64,000 nt of DNA, taken from Beijerinckiaceae bacterium (GTDB lineage: Bacteria; Pseudomonadota; Alphaproteobacteria; Rhizobiales; Beijerinckiaceae). Numbering within the stretch: the first letter of the stretch is position 1; each line of letters opens with the position of its first letter. Shown in pieces: positions 20,542 through 29,085 of this stretch. Under the pieces are notes generated by a model. It saw only the letters and a list, made by a program, of their open reading frames with translations, ran no database searches and was not told the origin of the DNA. Location of the stretch: the NCBI GenBank assembly GCA_947452455.1, contig CANGBX010000009.1, positions 1 to 64,000 on the forward strand. The letters run 5' to 3'. A program made the translations under genes and the position numbers.

Positions 20542-22395
20542 TCAGAGGTCTTCATCATCATCGCCGATTTCCGTATCGGCATAGATCACATCTTCACCGC
20601 CCGCTTGCGGGGCATAAGCATTGGTAAGCGGCTCGACATCGCCAATCGTGCGCACGGCGATAATTTCCGCACCCGGAAAGCGTTCAAGCACAGAGCGCAC
20701 CAATGGCTCGGCACGCACGCCGCGCATTTTTTCAGCTTCCTTGGCGTCGCGGGTTTCTTTGAGCGTTGGCGCGCCGGGCTCATTGGAAATGGCAACAACC
20801 CAGCGCGTCCCCGTCCATTCGCGCAGCTTGTTCATGATCTGCGCGGCCAACGCGGGCGATCCACCGGGTGCAAGCGCGAATTCAAACGTGCCATTTTCAA
20901 TGCGCACGGGGCGCACATCGGATTCCAGCGCGATTTTCATTTGAATGTCGCGATTGGCCTGCGCCAAAGCAACGACCTCTTGCAAGCTGGTGATGCGCGG
21001 GCCCGCATAGGCTTGCGGTGCATTTTGCGGAATGGCGAGAGGTGCAGGCGCACGCATGGCCGAGCCTTGCGCCATGGCAGACGCGCCACCACCGCCGCCA
21101 CCTGATGGCGCGCTGGTTGGTGCACCCGTGGAGAGAGGCGCATTTTGCAGGCGCTTCAACACATCTTCGGGCGTTGGCAAATCAGACGCATGTGCCAAGC
21201 GCACCAGCACCATGTCAGCAGCTGCCAAGGGGCGTGGCGAATGGCGCACATCGGCTATGCCTTTGGACAAGATCTGCCACGTACGCGTCAACACAGGCGG
21301 CGTCAGCACAGCTGCAAATTCGCGGCCGCGCTTCAATTCTTCCGGCGTCACTGAGGCATCAGGCTTGGCGTCCGGCACAAGGCGCAAGCGCGTGACGAAA
21401 TGCACGAATTCTGCGAGATCAGATAAAACAAGTGCCGGGTCTGCGCCCTGATCATATTGCTCTTTGAGCATGGTCATGGCGGAAGCGACATCGCCCTTCA
21501 TGACATTTTCAAACAGATCGACAATGCGCGCACGATCGGCCACGCCCAGCATATCGCGAATGGTGGCTGCGCCAATTTCATCCGCGCCAGCCGATGAGCC
21601 ATGCGCAATTGCCTGATCGAGCAGCGAGAGCGCATCACGCACCGAGCCTTCTGCGGCGCGCGTCACCAAAGCCAAAGCTTCAGCGGCAACATGCACGCCT
21701 TCTTTGGCGCAGATGCCAGCCAGATGATCGATGAGGACTTGTGATTCAATGCGGCGCAAATCAAAGCGCTGGCAGCGCGAGCGCACCGTCACCGGCACTT
21801 TGTCGATTTCCGTGGTCGCAAAGAGAAAGCGCACATGGGGCGGTGGCTCTTCGAGCGTCTTCAACAGGCCGTTGAACGCGGCCTTCGAGAGCATGTGCAC
21901 TTCGTCGATGATATAGACTTTGCAGCGTGCCATGACCGGGCGATAGCGCGCGCTCTCGATGATCTCGCGGATGTCATCAATACCGGTATGCGAGGCCGCA
22001 TCCATTTCGATCACATCGACATGGCGGCTTTCGATGATCGCCTGACAATGCACACCGAGTTCCGGCATATCGACAGTGGGACGATTGATGCCCTGCGAGG
22101 GCAATTCGTAATTGAAGGCGCGCGCCAGAATGCGCGCCGTTGTCGTTTTGCCGACCCCGCGCACACCCGTCAGAATGTAGGCCTGATGGATGCGGTCGAG
22201 TTTGAAAGCATTGGAGAGCGTGCGCACCATGGCTTCTTGACCGATGAGATCATCGAAGCTCGAGGGGCGATATTTGCGCGCCAAGACGCGATATTCGCCA
22301 GCGGCCTGTTGAGGCTGGGGCTGAGGCGGCAGATCAAGACCTAGCGACAGAGCGCCGTCATCCGGGCTTGGGGCGTTCGGGGGCGCGTCATTCAT
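20542..22395 (-). CDS. dnaX: DNA polymerase III subunits gamma/tau
   Basis: YRVLARKYRPSSFDDLIGQEAMVRTL, GVRGVGKTTTARILARAFN, DEVHMLSKAAFNGLLKTLEEPP. Confidence 0.95.
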   Translation of the reverse strand: MNDAPPNAPSPDDGALSLGLDLPPQPQPQQAAGEYRVLARKYRPSSFDDLIGQEAMVRTLSNAFKLDRIHQAYILTGVRGVGKTTTARILARAFNYELPSQGINRPTVDMPELGVHCQAIIESRHVDVIEMDAASHTGIDDIREIIESARYRPVMARCKVYIIDEVHMLSKAAFNGLLKTLEEPPPHVRFLFATTEIDKVPVTVRSRCQRFDLRRIESQVLIDHLAGICAKEGVHVAAEALALVTRAAEGSVRDALSLLDQAIAHGSSAGADEIGAATIRDMLGVADRARIVDLFENVMKGDVASAMTMLKEQYDQGADPALVLSDLAEFVHFVTRLRLVPDAKPDASVTPEELKRGREFAAVLTPPVLTRTWQILSKGIADVRHSPRPLAAADMVLVRLAHASDLPTPEDVLKRLQNAPLSTGAPTSAPSGGGGGGASAMAQGSAMRAPAPLAIPQNAPQAYAGPRITSLQEVVALAQANRDIQMKIALESDVRPVRIENGTFEFALAPGGSPALAAQIMNKLREWTGTRWVVAISNEPGAPTLKETRDAKEAEKMRGVRAEPLVRSVLERFPGAEIIAVRTIGDVEPLTNAYAPQAGGEDVIYADTEIGDDDEDL

Positions 22396-22418
22396 GCGAG
22401 GGATATGCCATTTATAGG

Positions 22419-22515
22419 GTGGGAGGCTGGACAGAGACCCGCCCGGTCTCGTTAGGGCTGCTTCCTTCCGGACCTGACCCGGTTGGCGAGTGGTGCGTCC
22501 ACCGCCAACCTCCCG
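22419..22515 (-). ncRNA. ffs: Signal recognition particle small (4.5S-type) RNA
   Basis: Reverse complement contains GGTCAGGTCCGGAAGGAAGCAGCCC flanked by complementary ends GGGAGGTTGG / CCAGCCTCCC. Exact ends approximate. Confidence 0.92.
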
Positions 22516-22574
22516 CGATCTATTTGGCAGTCCGGGGGCTGCGATGCAAGGGGCTGTGTGGATAGAAGGCCTTG

Positions 22575-22901
22575 TTATGCGACAGCACCAAGCCCTTTAC
22601 GCGCCAGCAAGTTCAGAAGCTTGAGCGAAGGGCCGCTCGGGCGCTTCGAGCCTGCCTCCCATTGCCGCACCGTGGAGGGACTTGTGTTCAGGACGGCCGC
22701 CAGCACGGCCTGACTCAATTTCTGAGAACGGCGCAGCTTTTTGATCTTCTCTGCATCGAATGGCTCGACGGGTGCCAGACACAAAACATCATATTTTCGC
22801 ATCGTCCGCTTTTCGATCAGACCAAGTCGTGCCAAATCGCTGGCTGTTTCGTGAACTGCCTTCAGGAGAGGGCTTTCTGCCTTAACGCGTGCCATGATCA
22901 A
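22575..22901 (-). CDS. HTH antitoxin (HigA/XRE-like)
   Basis: KIKKLRRSQKLSQAVLAAVLNTSPSTVRQWEAGSKRPSGPSLKLLNLLARKG; downstream of and overlapping the toxin ORF. Confidence 0.82.
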   Translation of the reverse strand: MIMARVKAESPLLKAVHETASDLARLGLIEKRTMRKYDVLCLAPVEPFDAEKIKKLRRSQKLSQAVLAAVLNTSPSTVRQWEAGSKRPSGPSLKLLNLLARKGLGAVA

Positions 22902-23262
22902 TCTCCCAAATGGCGCCGTCCCGGAGGGCAGTTTGCAATTCTTCCTCTTTCAGTCCGAGCAGATCTCTTGCCAAAGCTTTCAGCGCCGCCTGCTCGCGTG
23001 GTGTGATGTCAGCACGCTCATTTTTCTTGAACCCGTAGAGATAGAACCATCGCTCACCCGCGCGGGTCGCAACAATCGTCCGCACACTGCCGCGCTTTCC
23101 TTTGCCGCCAATGGCAAGACGTTTCTTGTAAAGGCCGCCACCGAGATCCCCGTCGTGCAGACCCTGAGACAATTCTTGCACCGCCGTGACCAACGACGTG
23201 TCGGCGATATCGATTTTTTTAAAGGCAGCCACAAAAGCCCGTGTTTTGAAAATGCGTATCAT
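22882..23262 (-). CDS. RelE/HigB-like toxin
   Basis: 126 aa, MIRIFKTRAFVAAFKK...GLYKKRLAIGGKGKRGSVRTIVATRAGERWFYLYGFKKNERADITPREQAALKALA, paired with an HTH antitoxin. Confidence 0.8.
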   Translation of the reverse strand: MIRIFKTRAFVAAFKKIDIADTSLVTAVQELSQGLHDGDLGGGLYKKRLAIGGKGKRGSVRTIVATRAGERWFYLYGFKKNERADITPREQAALKALARDLLGLKEEELQTALRDGAIWEIDHGTR

Positions 23263-23272
23263 AAAAGTATAC

Positions 23273-23281
23273 CACTAAGTG
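23273..23281. promoter_or_regulatory. Candidate TA operator palindrome CACT-A-AGTG
   Basis: Short palindrome 11 bp upstream of the toxin start. Confidence 0.35.
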
Positions 23282-23414
23282 ATAGTTTTGGAAGACCCCA
23301 CCGGGTCGTTCCCATCCAAAAAAATGCATCAAATAATGCCCAAACTTAGCCAACGCTTATTCAACAGGCCAGTTCACGCTTTCCCCGCCCCGCTCAGGGC
23401 CTTAAGTTCCGGCC

Positions 23415-24359
23415 ATGACACAGGATGCTTCTGCCCGGACGGGCTATGGCGACAATCCGCTCGATCGGCTCGGCATGCGCCGGGATGATGCGGATTTCGT
23501 CTCTCACCTTTTTGCAAGCCCCAGCACGCGCCACATCGTGTTTTCCGGCGAGATCCCTCTCCTGCGCGAGATAGCAGGCGGCCTCTCGCCCTATTTCACC
23601 GCCGCGCAGGCCGATGAGCTGGGGGCTTATGCAGATCCGCTGTTGCTGGGTCGTGATGAGAAGGCAGCCGTCTTTGCCCGTCAGCTGTCGCAAGCCGTTC
23701 CCGAAGTCGCGCAAGAAGGCGCGCCTTTGCAGATGGATTTGCGCAGCCTTGCCGTGCAAGGGCGCTTGCCCGCGCCAGAGCTTGGCCAATTGGCGCAAGC
23801 CAAGAGCCTGCTGCATTGGCACGCACGGCATGGCTTCTGCGCTCAATGCGGCAATCGCACCCATGTCGCCGCAGCAGGCTGGAAGCGCATATGTGACGCC
23901 TGCGGGGCGCAGCATTTTCCACGCACCGATCCTGTCGTGATCATGCTCGTGCTGGATGGTGAGCGCTGTCTCGTTGGCCGCCAATCGCGCTTCAATCCGG
24001 GCATGTATTCGGCGCTCGCTGGTTTTGTGGAGCCGGGCGAGACCATTGAAGCCGCCGTGCGGCGCGAGGTGGCTGAAGAATCAGCCATTCTTGTAGGCGA
24101 AGTCACCTATTACGCCTCCCAGCCTTGGCCCTTCCCCGCCTCGCTGATGATGGGCTGCTTTGCGCAGGCGCTCTCGAGCGAGATCACGGTCGAAACCTCT
24201 GAACTGGAGGATGCCCGCTGGCTCACCCGCACCGAGGTGCAGGCCATGTTTGCTGGCACCCACCCGCAAGGACTCGCCACCCCCAACCCGATTGCCATTG
24301 CCTGGCATCTCCTCAAAGCCTTTGCTGATGGGCGCGAGCCGCGCTTTGGCGCGCGTTGA
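23415..24359 (+). CDS. nudC: NAD(+) diphosphatase
   Basis: Zn ribbon CAQCGNRTHVAAAGWKRICDACG; Nudix box GFVEPGETIEAAVRREVAEESAI; SQPWPFPASLMMGCF. Confidence 0.95.
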   Translation: MTQDASARTGYGDNPLDRLGMRRDDADFVSHLFASPSTRHIVFSGEIPLLREIAGGLSPYFTAAQADELGAYADPLLLGRDEKAAVFARQLSQAVPEVAQEGAPLQMDLRSLAVQGRLPAPELGQLAQAKSLLHWHARHGFCAQCGNRTHVAAAGWKRICDACGAQHFPRTDPVVIMLVLDGERCLVGRQSRFNPGMYSALAGFVEPGETIEAAVRREVAEESAILVGEVTYYASQPWPFPASLMMGCFAQALSSEITVETSELEDARWLTRTEVQAMFAGTHPQGLATPNPIAIAWHLLKAFADGREPRFGAR

Positions 24360-24392
24360 CAGGGGCGCGGGACTGACGTTGATGGGGCCATT

Positions 24393-25214
24393 ATGGTGAA
24401 CCGCCTCATCCCCCTGCCCGACGGGCGCCGTCTTGATCTCAAGACCCGGCCCCTCGTCATGGGCATTCTCAATGTGACGCCCGATTCTTTTTCGGATGGC
24501 GGCCAGCATAATGAGACGGCACGCGGCCTCACCCATGCGCGCGAGATGATCGCGGAAGGCGCCGACATCATCGACATTGGCGGGGAATCAACCCGCCCCG
24601 GCCACACGCCTGTGGTGGCGGAGGAAGAGATCGCGCGCATCGCGCCCTTCATCGCGCCGCTCGCCAAAGAGAGCGTGATCTCCGTCGACACCATGAAAGC
24701 CAAAGTCGCAGCCTTTGCGCTCGAACAAGGCGCGCAAATCGTCAATGACGTCTGGGGATTTCAGCGCGATCCTGATCTCGCGCGCGTGGCGGGTGAGCAT
24801 CGTGCGGCCTGTGTGCTCATGCATAATCGCGAGCAAGAAGATGCGGCCATCGACATTGTCGAAGATATGTTGAGCTTCTTGTCTTGCTCGCTCGACATTG
24901 CACAGCGCGCACGTATTCCACTCGATCGGATTATCCTTGATCCGGGCATTGGTTTTGGCAAAACGCCCGAACAAAATCTCATTGCGGTGCGCCAGATCGG
25001 TCGCCTGCACCAGCTTGGCTGCCCTGTCCTGCTGGGCGCCTCACGCAAGCGCATCATTGGCACGGTGACAGGGCGCACTGACCCGAAAGACCGGATGGCG
25101 GGCTCCTTGGCCCTGCATCTTTTGGGGGCGCAGGCTGGCGCTGACATTATTCGTGTGCATGATGTCGCACCCCATGTCGACGCGATGAAAATGCTCGCGG
25201 CGTTCCGGACCTGA
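24393..25214 (+). CDS. folP: Dihydropteroate synthase
   Basis: MGILNVTPDSFSDGG, DIIDIGGESTRPGH, DPGIGFGKTPEQNL. Confidence 0.96.
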   Translation: MVNRLIPLPDGRRLDLKTRPLVMGILNVTPDSFSDGGQHNETARGLTHAREMIAEGADIIDIGGESTRPGHTPVVAEEEIARIAPFIAPLAKESVISVDTMKAKVAAFALEQGAQIVNDVWGFQRDPDLARVAGEHRAACVLMHNREQEDAAIDIVEDMLSFLSCSLDIAQRARIPLDRIILDPGIGFGKTPEQNLIAVRQIGRLHQLGCPVLLGASRKRIIGTVTGRTDPKDRMAGSLALHLLGAQAGADIIRVHDVAPHVDAMKMLAAFRT

Positions 25215-25217
25215 AGA

Positions 25218-25595
25218 ATGGCAGATTCTATGAAAGCGCAAGTCCTCATCGAAGCTCTCGAACTCCACGCCTATCATGGCTGGCATCGCCATGAGGGCGA
25301 ATTCGGGCAGCCGTTTCTGATCAATCTCGAGCTCGAAACCGACATTGCGCGCGCCGCCGCCAGCGATGATCTGCATGACACGCTTGATTATGCCAAGATC
25401 GTCGACACGGTGCGCAAGCTGTTCGTCGATACGCGCTACAAGCTGGTCGAGACAGCTGCGGCTGCCGTTGCAAAAGGACTGCTCGCAGAATTTCCGGCCG
25501 TGACCATGGTTGATTTGCGCGTGCGCAAATTGAAGCCCCCGATTCCCGAACGCTTGTCGGCTGTGGGCATTCACCTGCGCCTGCCGCGCACGTGA
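25218..25595 (+). CDS. folB: Dihydroneopterin aldolase
   Basis: LEALELHAYHGWHRHEGEFGQPFLINLELE; between folP and folK. Confidence 0.93.
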   Translation: MADSMKAQVLIEALELHAYHGWHRHEGEFGQPFLINLELETDIARAAASDDLHDTLDYAKIVDTVRKLFVDTRYKLVETAAAAVAKGLLAEFPAVTMVDLRVRKLKPPIPERLSAVGIHLRLPRT

Positions 25596-25602
25596 TGTGA
25601 CG

Positions 25603-26076
25603 ATGGTGCGTGCTTATCTCGCGCTTGGCGGCAATGTCGGCGATGTGGAACAATCGTTTCGCAAAAGCCTTGCTGCCCTGCGCGCGCATGAGCATGTCAA
25701 GGTGCTGAAAGAATCCGCCATCTATCGCACGCCGCCCTGGGGCAAGACGGACCAGCCTGATTTTCTGAATATGGCTGTCGAGATTGAAACAGATCTCTCC
25801 GCACATGATCTGCTGGATTTATGCCTGACCATCGAACGCGCCTCGGGGCGCGTGCGCGAAGAGCGCTGGGGCCCACGCACCATTGATCTCGATATTATCG
25901 CTTATGATGATCAGGTGATCGCTGATGAGCGGCTTACCGTGCCCCATCCGCATGCGCATGAGCGCGCTTTTGTGCTGGCGCCGCTGGCCGATATCGCGCC
26001 TGATCTGATGATTGCAGGCAAGAACGTGCGCGATTGGCTGAAAATCGCTGATGCGAGCGGCATGACCCGCATTTGA
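25603..26076 (+). CDS. folK: 2-amino-4-hydroxy-6-hydroxymethyldihydropteridine diphosphokinase
   Basis: YLALGGNVGDVEQSFRKSL, RVREERWGPRTIDLDIIAYDDQVI, PHPHAHERAFVLAPLADIAPD. Confidence 0.95.
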   Translation: MVRAYLALGGNVGDVEQSFRKSLAALRAHEHVKVLKESAIYRTPPWGKTDQPDFLNMAVEIETDLSAHDLLDLCLTIERASGRVREERWGPRTIDLDIIAYDDQVIADERLTVPHPHAHERAFVLAPLADIAPDLMIAGKNVRDWLKIADASGMTRI

Positions 26077-26078
26077 GC

Positions 26079-26168
26079 CCCGTCATTGCGAACGCAGTGA
26101 AGCAATCCAGATGTCGCGTGAGGCATTCTGGATTGCCGCGTCGGCCTGCGGCCTCCTCGCAATGACGG
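26079..26168. repeat. Dispersed palindromic repeat, copy C
   Basis: CCCGTCATTGCGAACGCAGTGAAGCAATCCAGA ... TCTGGATTGCCGCGTCGGCCTGCGGCCTCCTCGCAATGACGG, opposite orientation to copies A and B. Confidence 0.9.
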
Positions 26169-26182
26169 AGGAAAGGCCCGAG

Positions 26183-26222
26183 CTCGTCATTGCGAGGAGT
26201 GCAACGACGAAGCAATCCAGAA
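26183..26222. repeat. Half copy of the same palindromic repeat
   Basis: CGTCATTGCGAGGAGTGCAACGACGAAGCAATCCAGAAAA; no matching second arm. Confidence 0.75.
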
Positions 26223-26244
26223 AAGCTGACGGGAAAGATGCGTA

Positions 26245-26371
26245 GACCCCCACCCCAGCCCTCCCCTCAAGGGGGAGGGAGTTTGTGGGCGTCAGCATCA
26301 CGACAAGCAATCTGCATTGCACGCTGCATCAAATCCCCCTCCCCCTTGAGGGGAGGGCTGGGGTGGGGGTC
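26245..26371. repeat. Perfect 35-bp inverted repeat with 57-nt loop
   Basis: GACCCCCACCCCAGCCCTCCCCTCAAGGGGGAGGG (26245-26279) and its exact reverse complement (26337-26371). Confidence 0.93.
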
Positions 26372-26407
26372 GCGCAATCTTTGTAATGACGGCACCCGCA
26401 GGGCGCG

Positions 26408-27265
26408 TCACTCAGCCGCCTTCTGTGTCTCCACGCGGAACGGATGGGCAGGATAGACACCCAAAATCCGCACTTCACGCGTGAAAAATTCCAGCTCTTC
26501 CAAGGCGAGTGCCAGAGCCGGATCTTCGGGATGGCCATCGACATCGCACAAGAATTGCGTGGCGGCGAATTCGCCCTCCACCATATAGCTCTCGATCTTC
26601 GACATATTCACGCCATTGGTCGCAAAGCCGCCGAGCGCTTTGTACAAAGCCGCCGGCACATTGCGCACGCGGAAAACGAAACTCGTCACCAAAGGACCTG
26701 CATCGGGCTTGGCCCAGTTTTGATCCTTCGACAAAACGACAAAGCGCGTCGTGTTATGCGCAGCATCTTCGACATCGCGCGCCAGAATATCGAGCCCGTA
26801 AATATCTGCCGCCATCGCGGGCGCCAGCGCCGCACGCGTCGGGTCTTTCCATTCTGCGACTTGGCGCGCGGAGCCCGCGGTGTCGCCGCCATTATGCGCC
26901 TTCAGTCCGAGTTTCTTGATGATCTTGCGGCATTGGCCCAGCCCGTGAATATGGCTGTAGACCTCTTTGATGCCTTCAAGCTTGGCACCTTTGATCGCCA
27001 TCAGCTGGAAGTGAATGGGCAGAAAATATTCGCCCACAATATGCAGGCCTGATGCGGGCAAAAGATGATGAATATCCGCCACGCGTCCGGCGAGCGAATT
27101 TTCAATCGGAATCATGCCAAGCTGCGCGCTGCCATCCTGAATGGCACCCAAAGCATCTTCGAATGTCTCGCAAGGAAGCGGCTGCCAATCTGGATAGACA
27201 TCCGCGCAAGCAATATGCGAATTGGCACCCGGCTCGCCCTGATAGGCGATCATCTTCTGTGACAT
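26408..27265 (-). CDS. pheA: Prephenate dehydratase
   Basis: IAYQGEPGANSHIACADVYPDW, MIPIENSLAGRVADIHHLL, ACT region GFATNGVNMSKIESYMVEGEFAATQFLCDVDGH. Confidence 0.95.
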   Translation of the reverse strand: MSQKMIAYQGEPGANSHIACADVYPDWQPLPCETFEDALGAIQDGSAQLGMIPIENSLAGRVADIHHLLPASGLHIVGEYFLPIHFQLMAIKGAKLEGIKEVYSHIHGLGQCRKIIKKLGLKAHNGGDTAGSARQVAEWKDPTRAALAPAMAADIYGLDILARDVEDAAHNTTRFVVLSKDQNWAKPDAGPLVTSFVFRVRNVPAALYKALGGFATNGVNMSKIESYMVEGEFAATQFLCDVDGHPEDPALALALEELEFFTREVRILGVYPAHPFRVETQKAAE

Positions 27266-27268
27266 GTT

Positions 27269-28006
27269 TTATTCCTTAGGGGCGAGCAACGCCCGCGCGC
27301 GCTCGAGATCATGCGGCGTATCAACGCCCAGCGGCACAGCATCGACAAGTGACACATCAATCCGCATGCCGGCTTCCAACGCGCGCAATTGTTCGAGCTT
27401 CTCGCGTTTTTCCAGAGTGGACGGCGGTAGCTGGACAAAGCGTTGCAGCGCTTTGCGGCGATAGGCGTAAAGCCCGATGTGATGATAATGCGGACCCTCA
27501 TTATAAGGCACGGTCGCACGCGAGAAATAAAGCGCGCGCATGCGCCCCGCCGACAAAGGTGTCGCAACAATCTTCACGACATTCGGATTATGTCGTTCGT
27601 CTTCACGCGTAATCTCGACCGCGAGTGTTGCAATATCAACGGCAGGATCTGCGAGCGGCAAAAGTGAAGCTTGAATCGCATAAGGCTCAATGGTGGGCAG
27701 ATCGCCCTGCACATTGACGATGACATCATGCCGGCCTTCAGGGTCGAAGAGCTCAACTGCTTCCCAAATACGGTCGGAGCCCGATTCATGGTCGGCGCGC
27801 GTCAGCACAGCCTCGCCACCGGCTTTTTTGACCGCCTCGACGATTTCCGGCACGTCACCCGCCACCAAAACGGGTCCGATTCCCGCCTCACAGGCACGCC
27901 GCCAGACATGCACAATCATCGGCTCGCCATGGATGAGGGCGAGCGGCTTATTGGGCAGCCGGGTGGAGCCCAAACGGGCCGGAACAAGGACAATCGGATC
28001 TGACAT
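27269..28006 (-). CDS. kdsB: 3-deoxy-manno-octulosonate cytidylyltransferase
   Basis: [45 protein letters not shown]. Confidence 0.95.
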   Translation of the reverse strand: MSDPIVLVPARLGSTRLPNKPLALIHGEPMIVHVWRRACEAGIGPVLVAGDVPEIVEAVKKAGGEAVLTRADHESGSDRIWEAVELFDPEGRHDVIVNVQGDLPTIEPYAIQASLLPLADPAVDIATLAVEITREDERHNPNVVKIVATPLSAGRMRALYFSRATVPYNEGPHYHHIGLYAYRRKALQRFVQLPPSTLEKREKLEQLRALEAGMRIDVSLVDAVPLGVDTPHDLERARALLAPKE

Positions 28007-28265
28007 GAGTTTATTCTATATTATCAGATAGTTATGCTGCTTTCGACGGGGCGGGCCTCATTTCACGGCGCGGAGCCGTCTTAGGGGTCAGCCTCCGCCG
28101 CAAGCCAAGCGGCAAAAGGTATCAGTGCGGGGGCCCTTATACTCTGTTGCCAAGACGGCGGCAAAGCGGGTAATCAACGCCCGCGTGCGCTGAATTGAAA
28201 AGCGTATCGCCCATGGCCGCGCGGGTCGCGCGGTCCAATGACAGTTAATGCGGAGCCCCAGAGAC

Positions 28266-28808
28266 ATGGATTCCTTTGAATTCAACAAAATCGCCGGCGC
28301 AGTGCTTGGCACGCTTCTGTTCATCATGGGTCTCGGCATCGTGTCCGATGCAATTTTCAAAGGCGGCGTGCCGAAGCAGTCGGCCTATGCCCTGCCCGCA
28401 GCTGAAGAAGCTTCTGCCGGCGGCGCAACTGCCGCTGCCGCGAACGCTGTTCCGCTCCCCGAGCTGCTGGCCAAAGCGGACGCCAAAAAAGGCGAGGGCT
28501 TGTTCAAGCCTTGCACGGCTTGCCACGTGGCTGAAAAGGGCGGCGCCAATAAGGTTGGCCCGGCACTCTACAATGTCGTGAACCGCCCAATCGGGTCGGT
28601 TGCGGGCTTTGGCTATTCCGATGCCATCAAGGGCAAGGGTGGCAACTGGTCTTATGACAATCTCGACCATTTCATTGCCAATCCGAAGGGCTTCGCCTCG
28701 GGCACGAAAATGGCTTACGGCGGCGAAAAGGATGCAGCCAAGCGCGCTGACATCATCGCTTACCTGCGCGCACAGGCCGATGCTCCGGCCGCGCTACCGG
28801 GCAAATAA
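28266..28808 (+). CDS. Membrane-anchored cytochrome c family protein
   Basis: N-terminal TM MDSFEFNKIAGAVLGTLLFIMGLGIVSD; heme motif CTACH; distal GTKMAYGG. Confidence 0.92.
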   Translation: MDSFEFNKIAGAVLGTLLFIMGLGIVSDAIFKGGVPKQSAYALPAAEEASAGGATAAAANAVPLPELLAKADAKKGEGLFKPCTACHVAEKGGANKVGPALYNVVNRPIGSVAGFGYSDAIKGKGGNWSYDNLDHFIANPKGFASGTKMAYGGEKDAAKRADIIAYLRAQADAPAALPGK

Positions 28809-28829
28809 GCCAAACTGCACTTCCTTTCA

Positions 28830-28856
28830 AAAGGCCGGGCATGTCCCGGCCTTTTT
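28830..28856 (+). terminator. Rho-independent terminator after the cytochrome c gene
   Basis: AAGGCCGGG CATGT CCCGGCCTTTTT. Confidence 0.85.
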
Positions 28857-28883
28857 CATTTCTGATTGGCGCCACCAAATCCC

Positions 28884-28992
28884 CCTCCCCCTTGTGGGGA
28901 GGGGCTAGGGGTGGGGGTCACGAAATCTACAAAATCTCAAGACCCCCACCCGGCCCAACTGCGTTGGTCCACCCTCCCCACAAGGGGGAGGG
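28884..28992. repeat. Second GC-rich inverted repeat of the same family, one arm interrupted
   Basis: CCCTCCCCCTTGTGGGGAGGGG...GGGGTGGGGGTC / GACCCCCACCC[GGCCCAACTGCGTTGGTCCA]CCCTCCCCACAAGGGGGAGGG. Confidence 0.85.
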
Positions 28993-29085
28993 TTGTTGAG
29001 TCTCTCGCGTCGCGCTGGCACGCATCCGAAAAAGCGACATAATCGCCACGAATCATCGGTGACCCACCGATCGACGAGGACGCCC

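Noticed and set aside
20041-21105. 354-aa plus-strand ORF opposite recR/ybaB/dnaX
   Set aside because: Spans three solid genes on the other strand; no motif support.
26079-26371. Possible CRISPR array in the repeat-rich folK-pheA gap
   Set aside because: Repeats are palindromic, of unequal size and not regularly spaced; no cas genes in the window.
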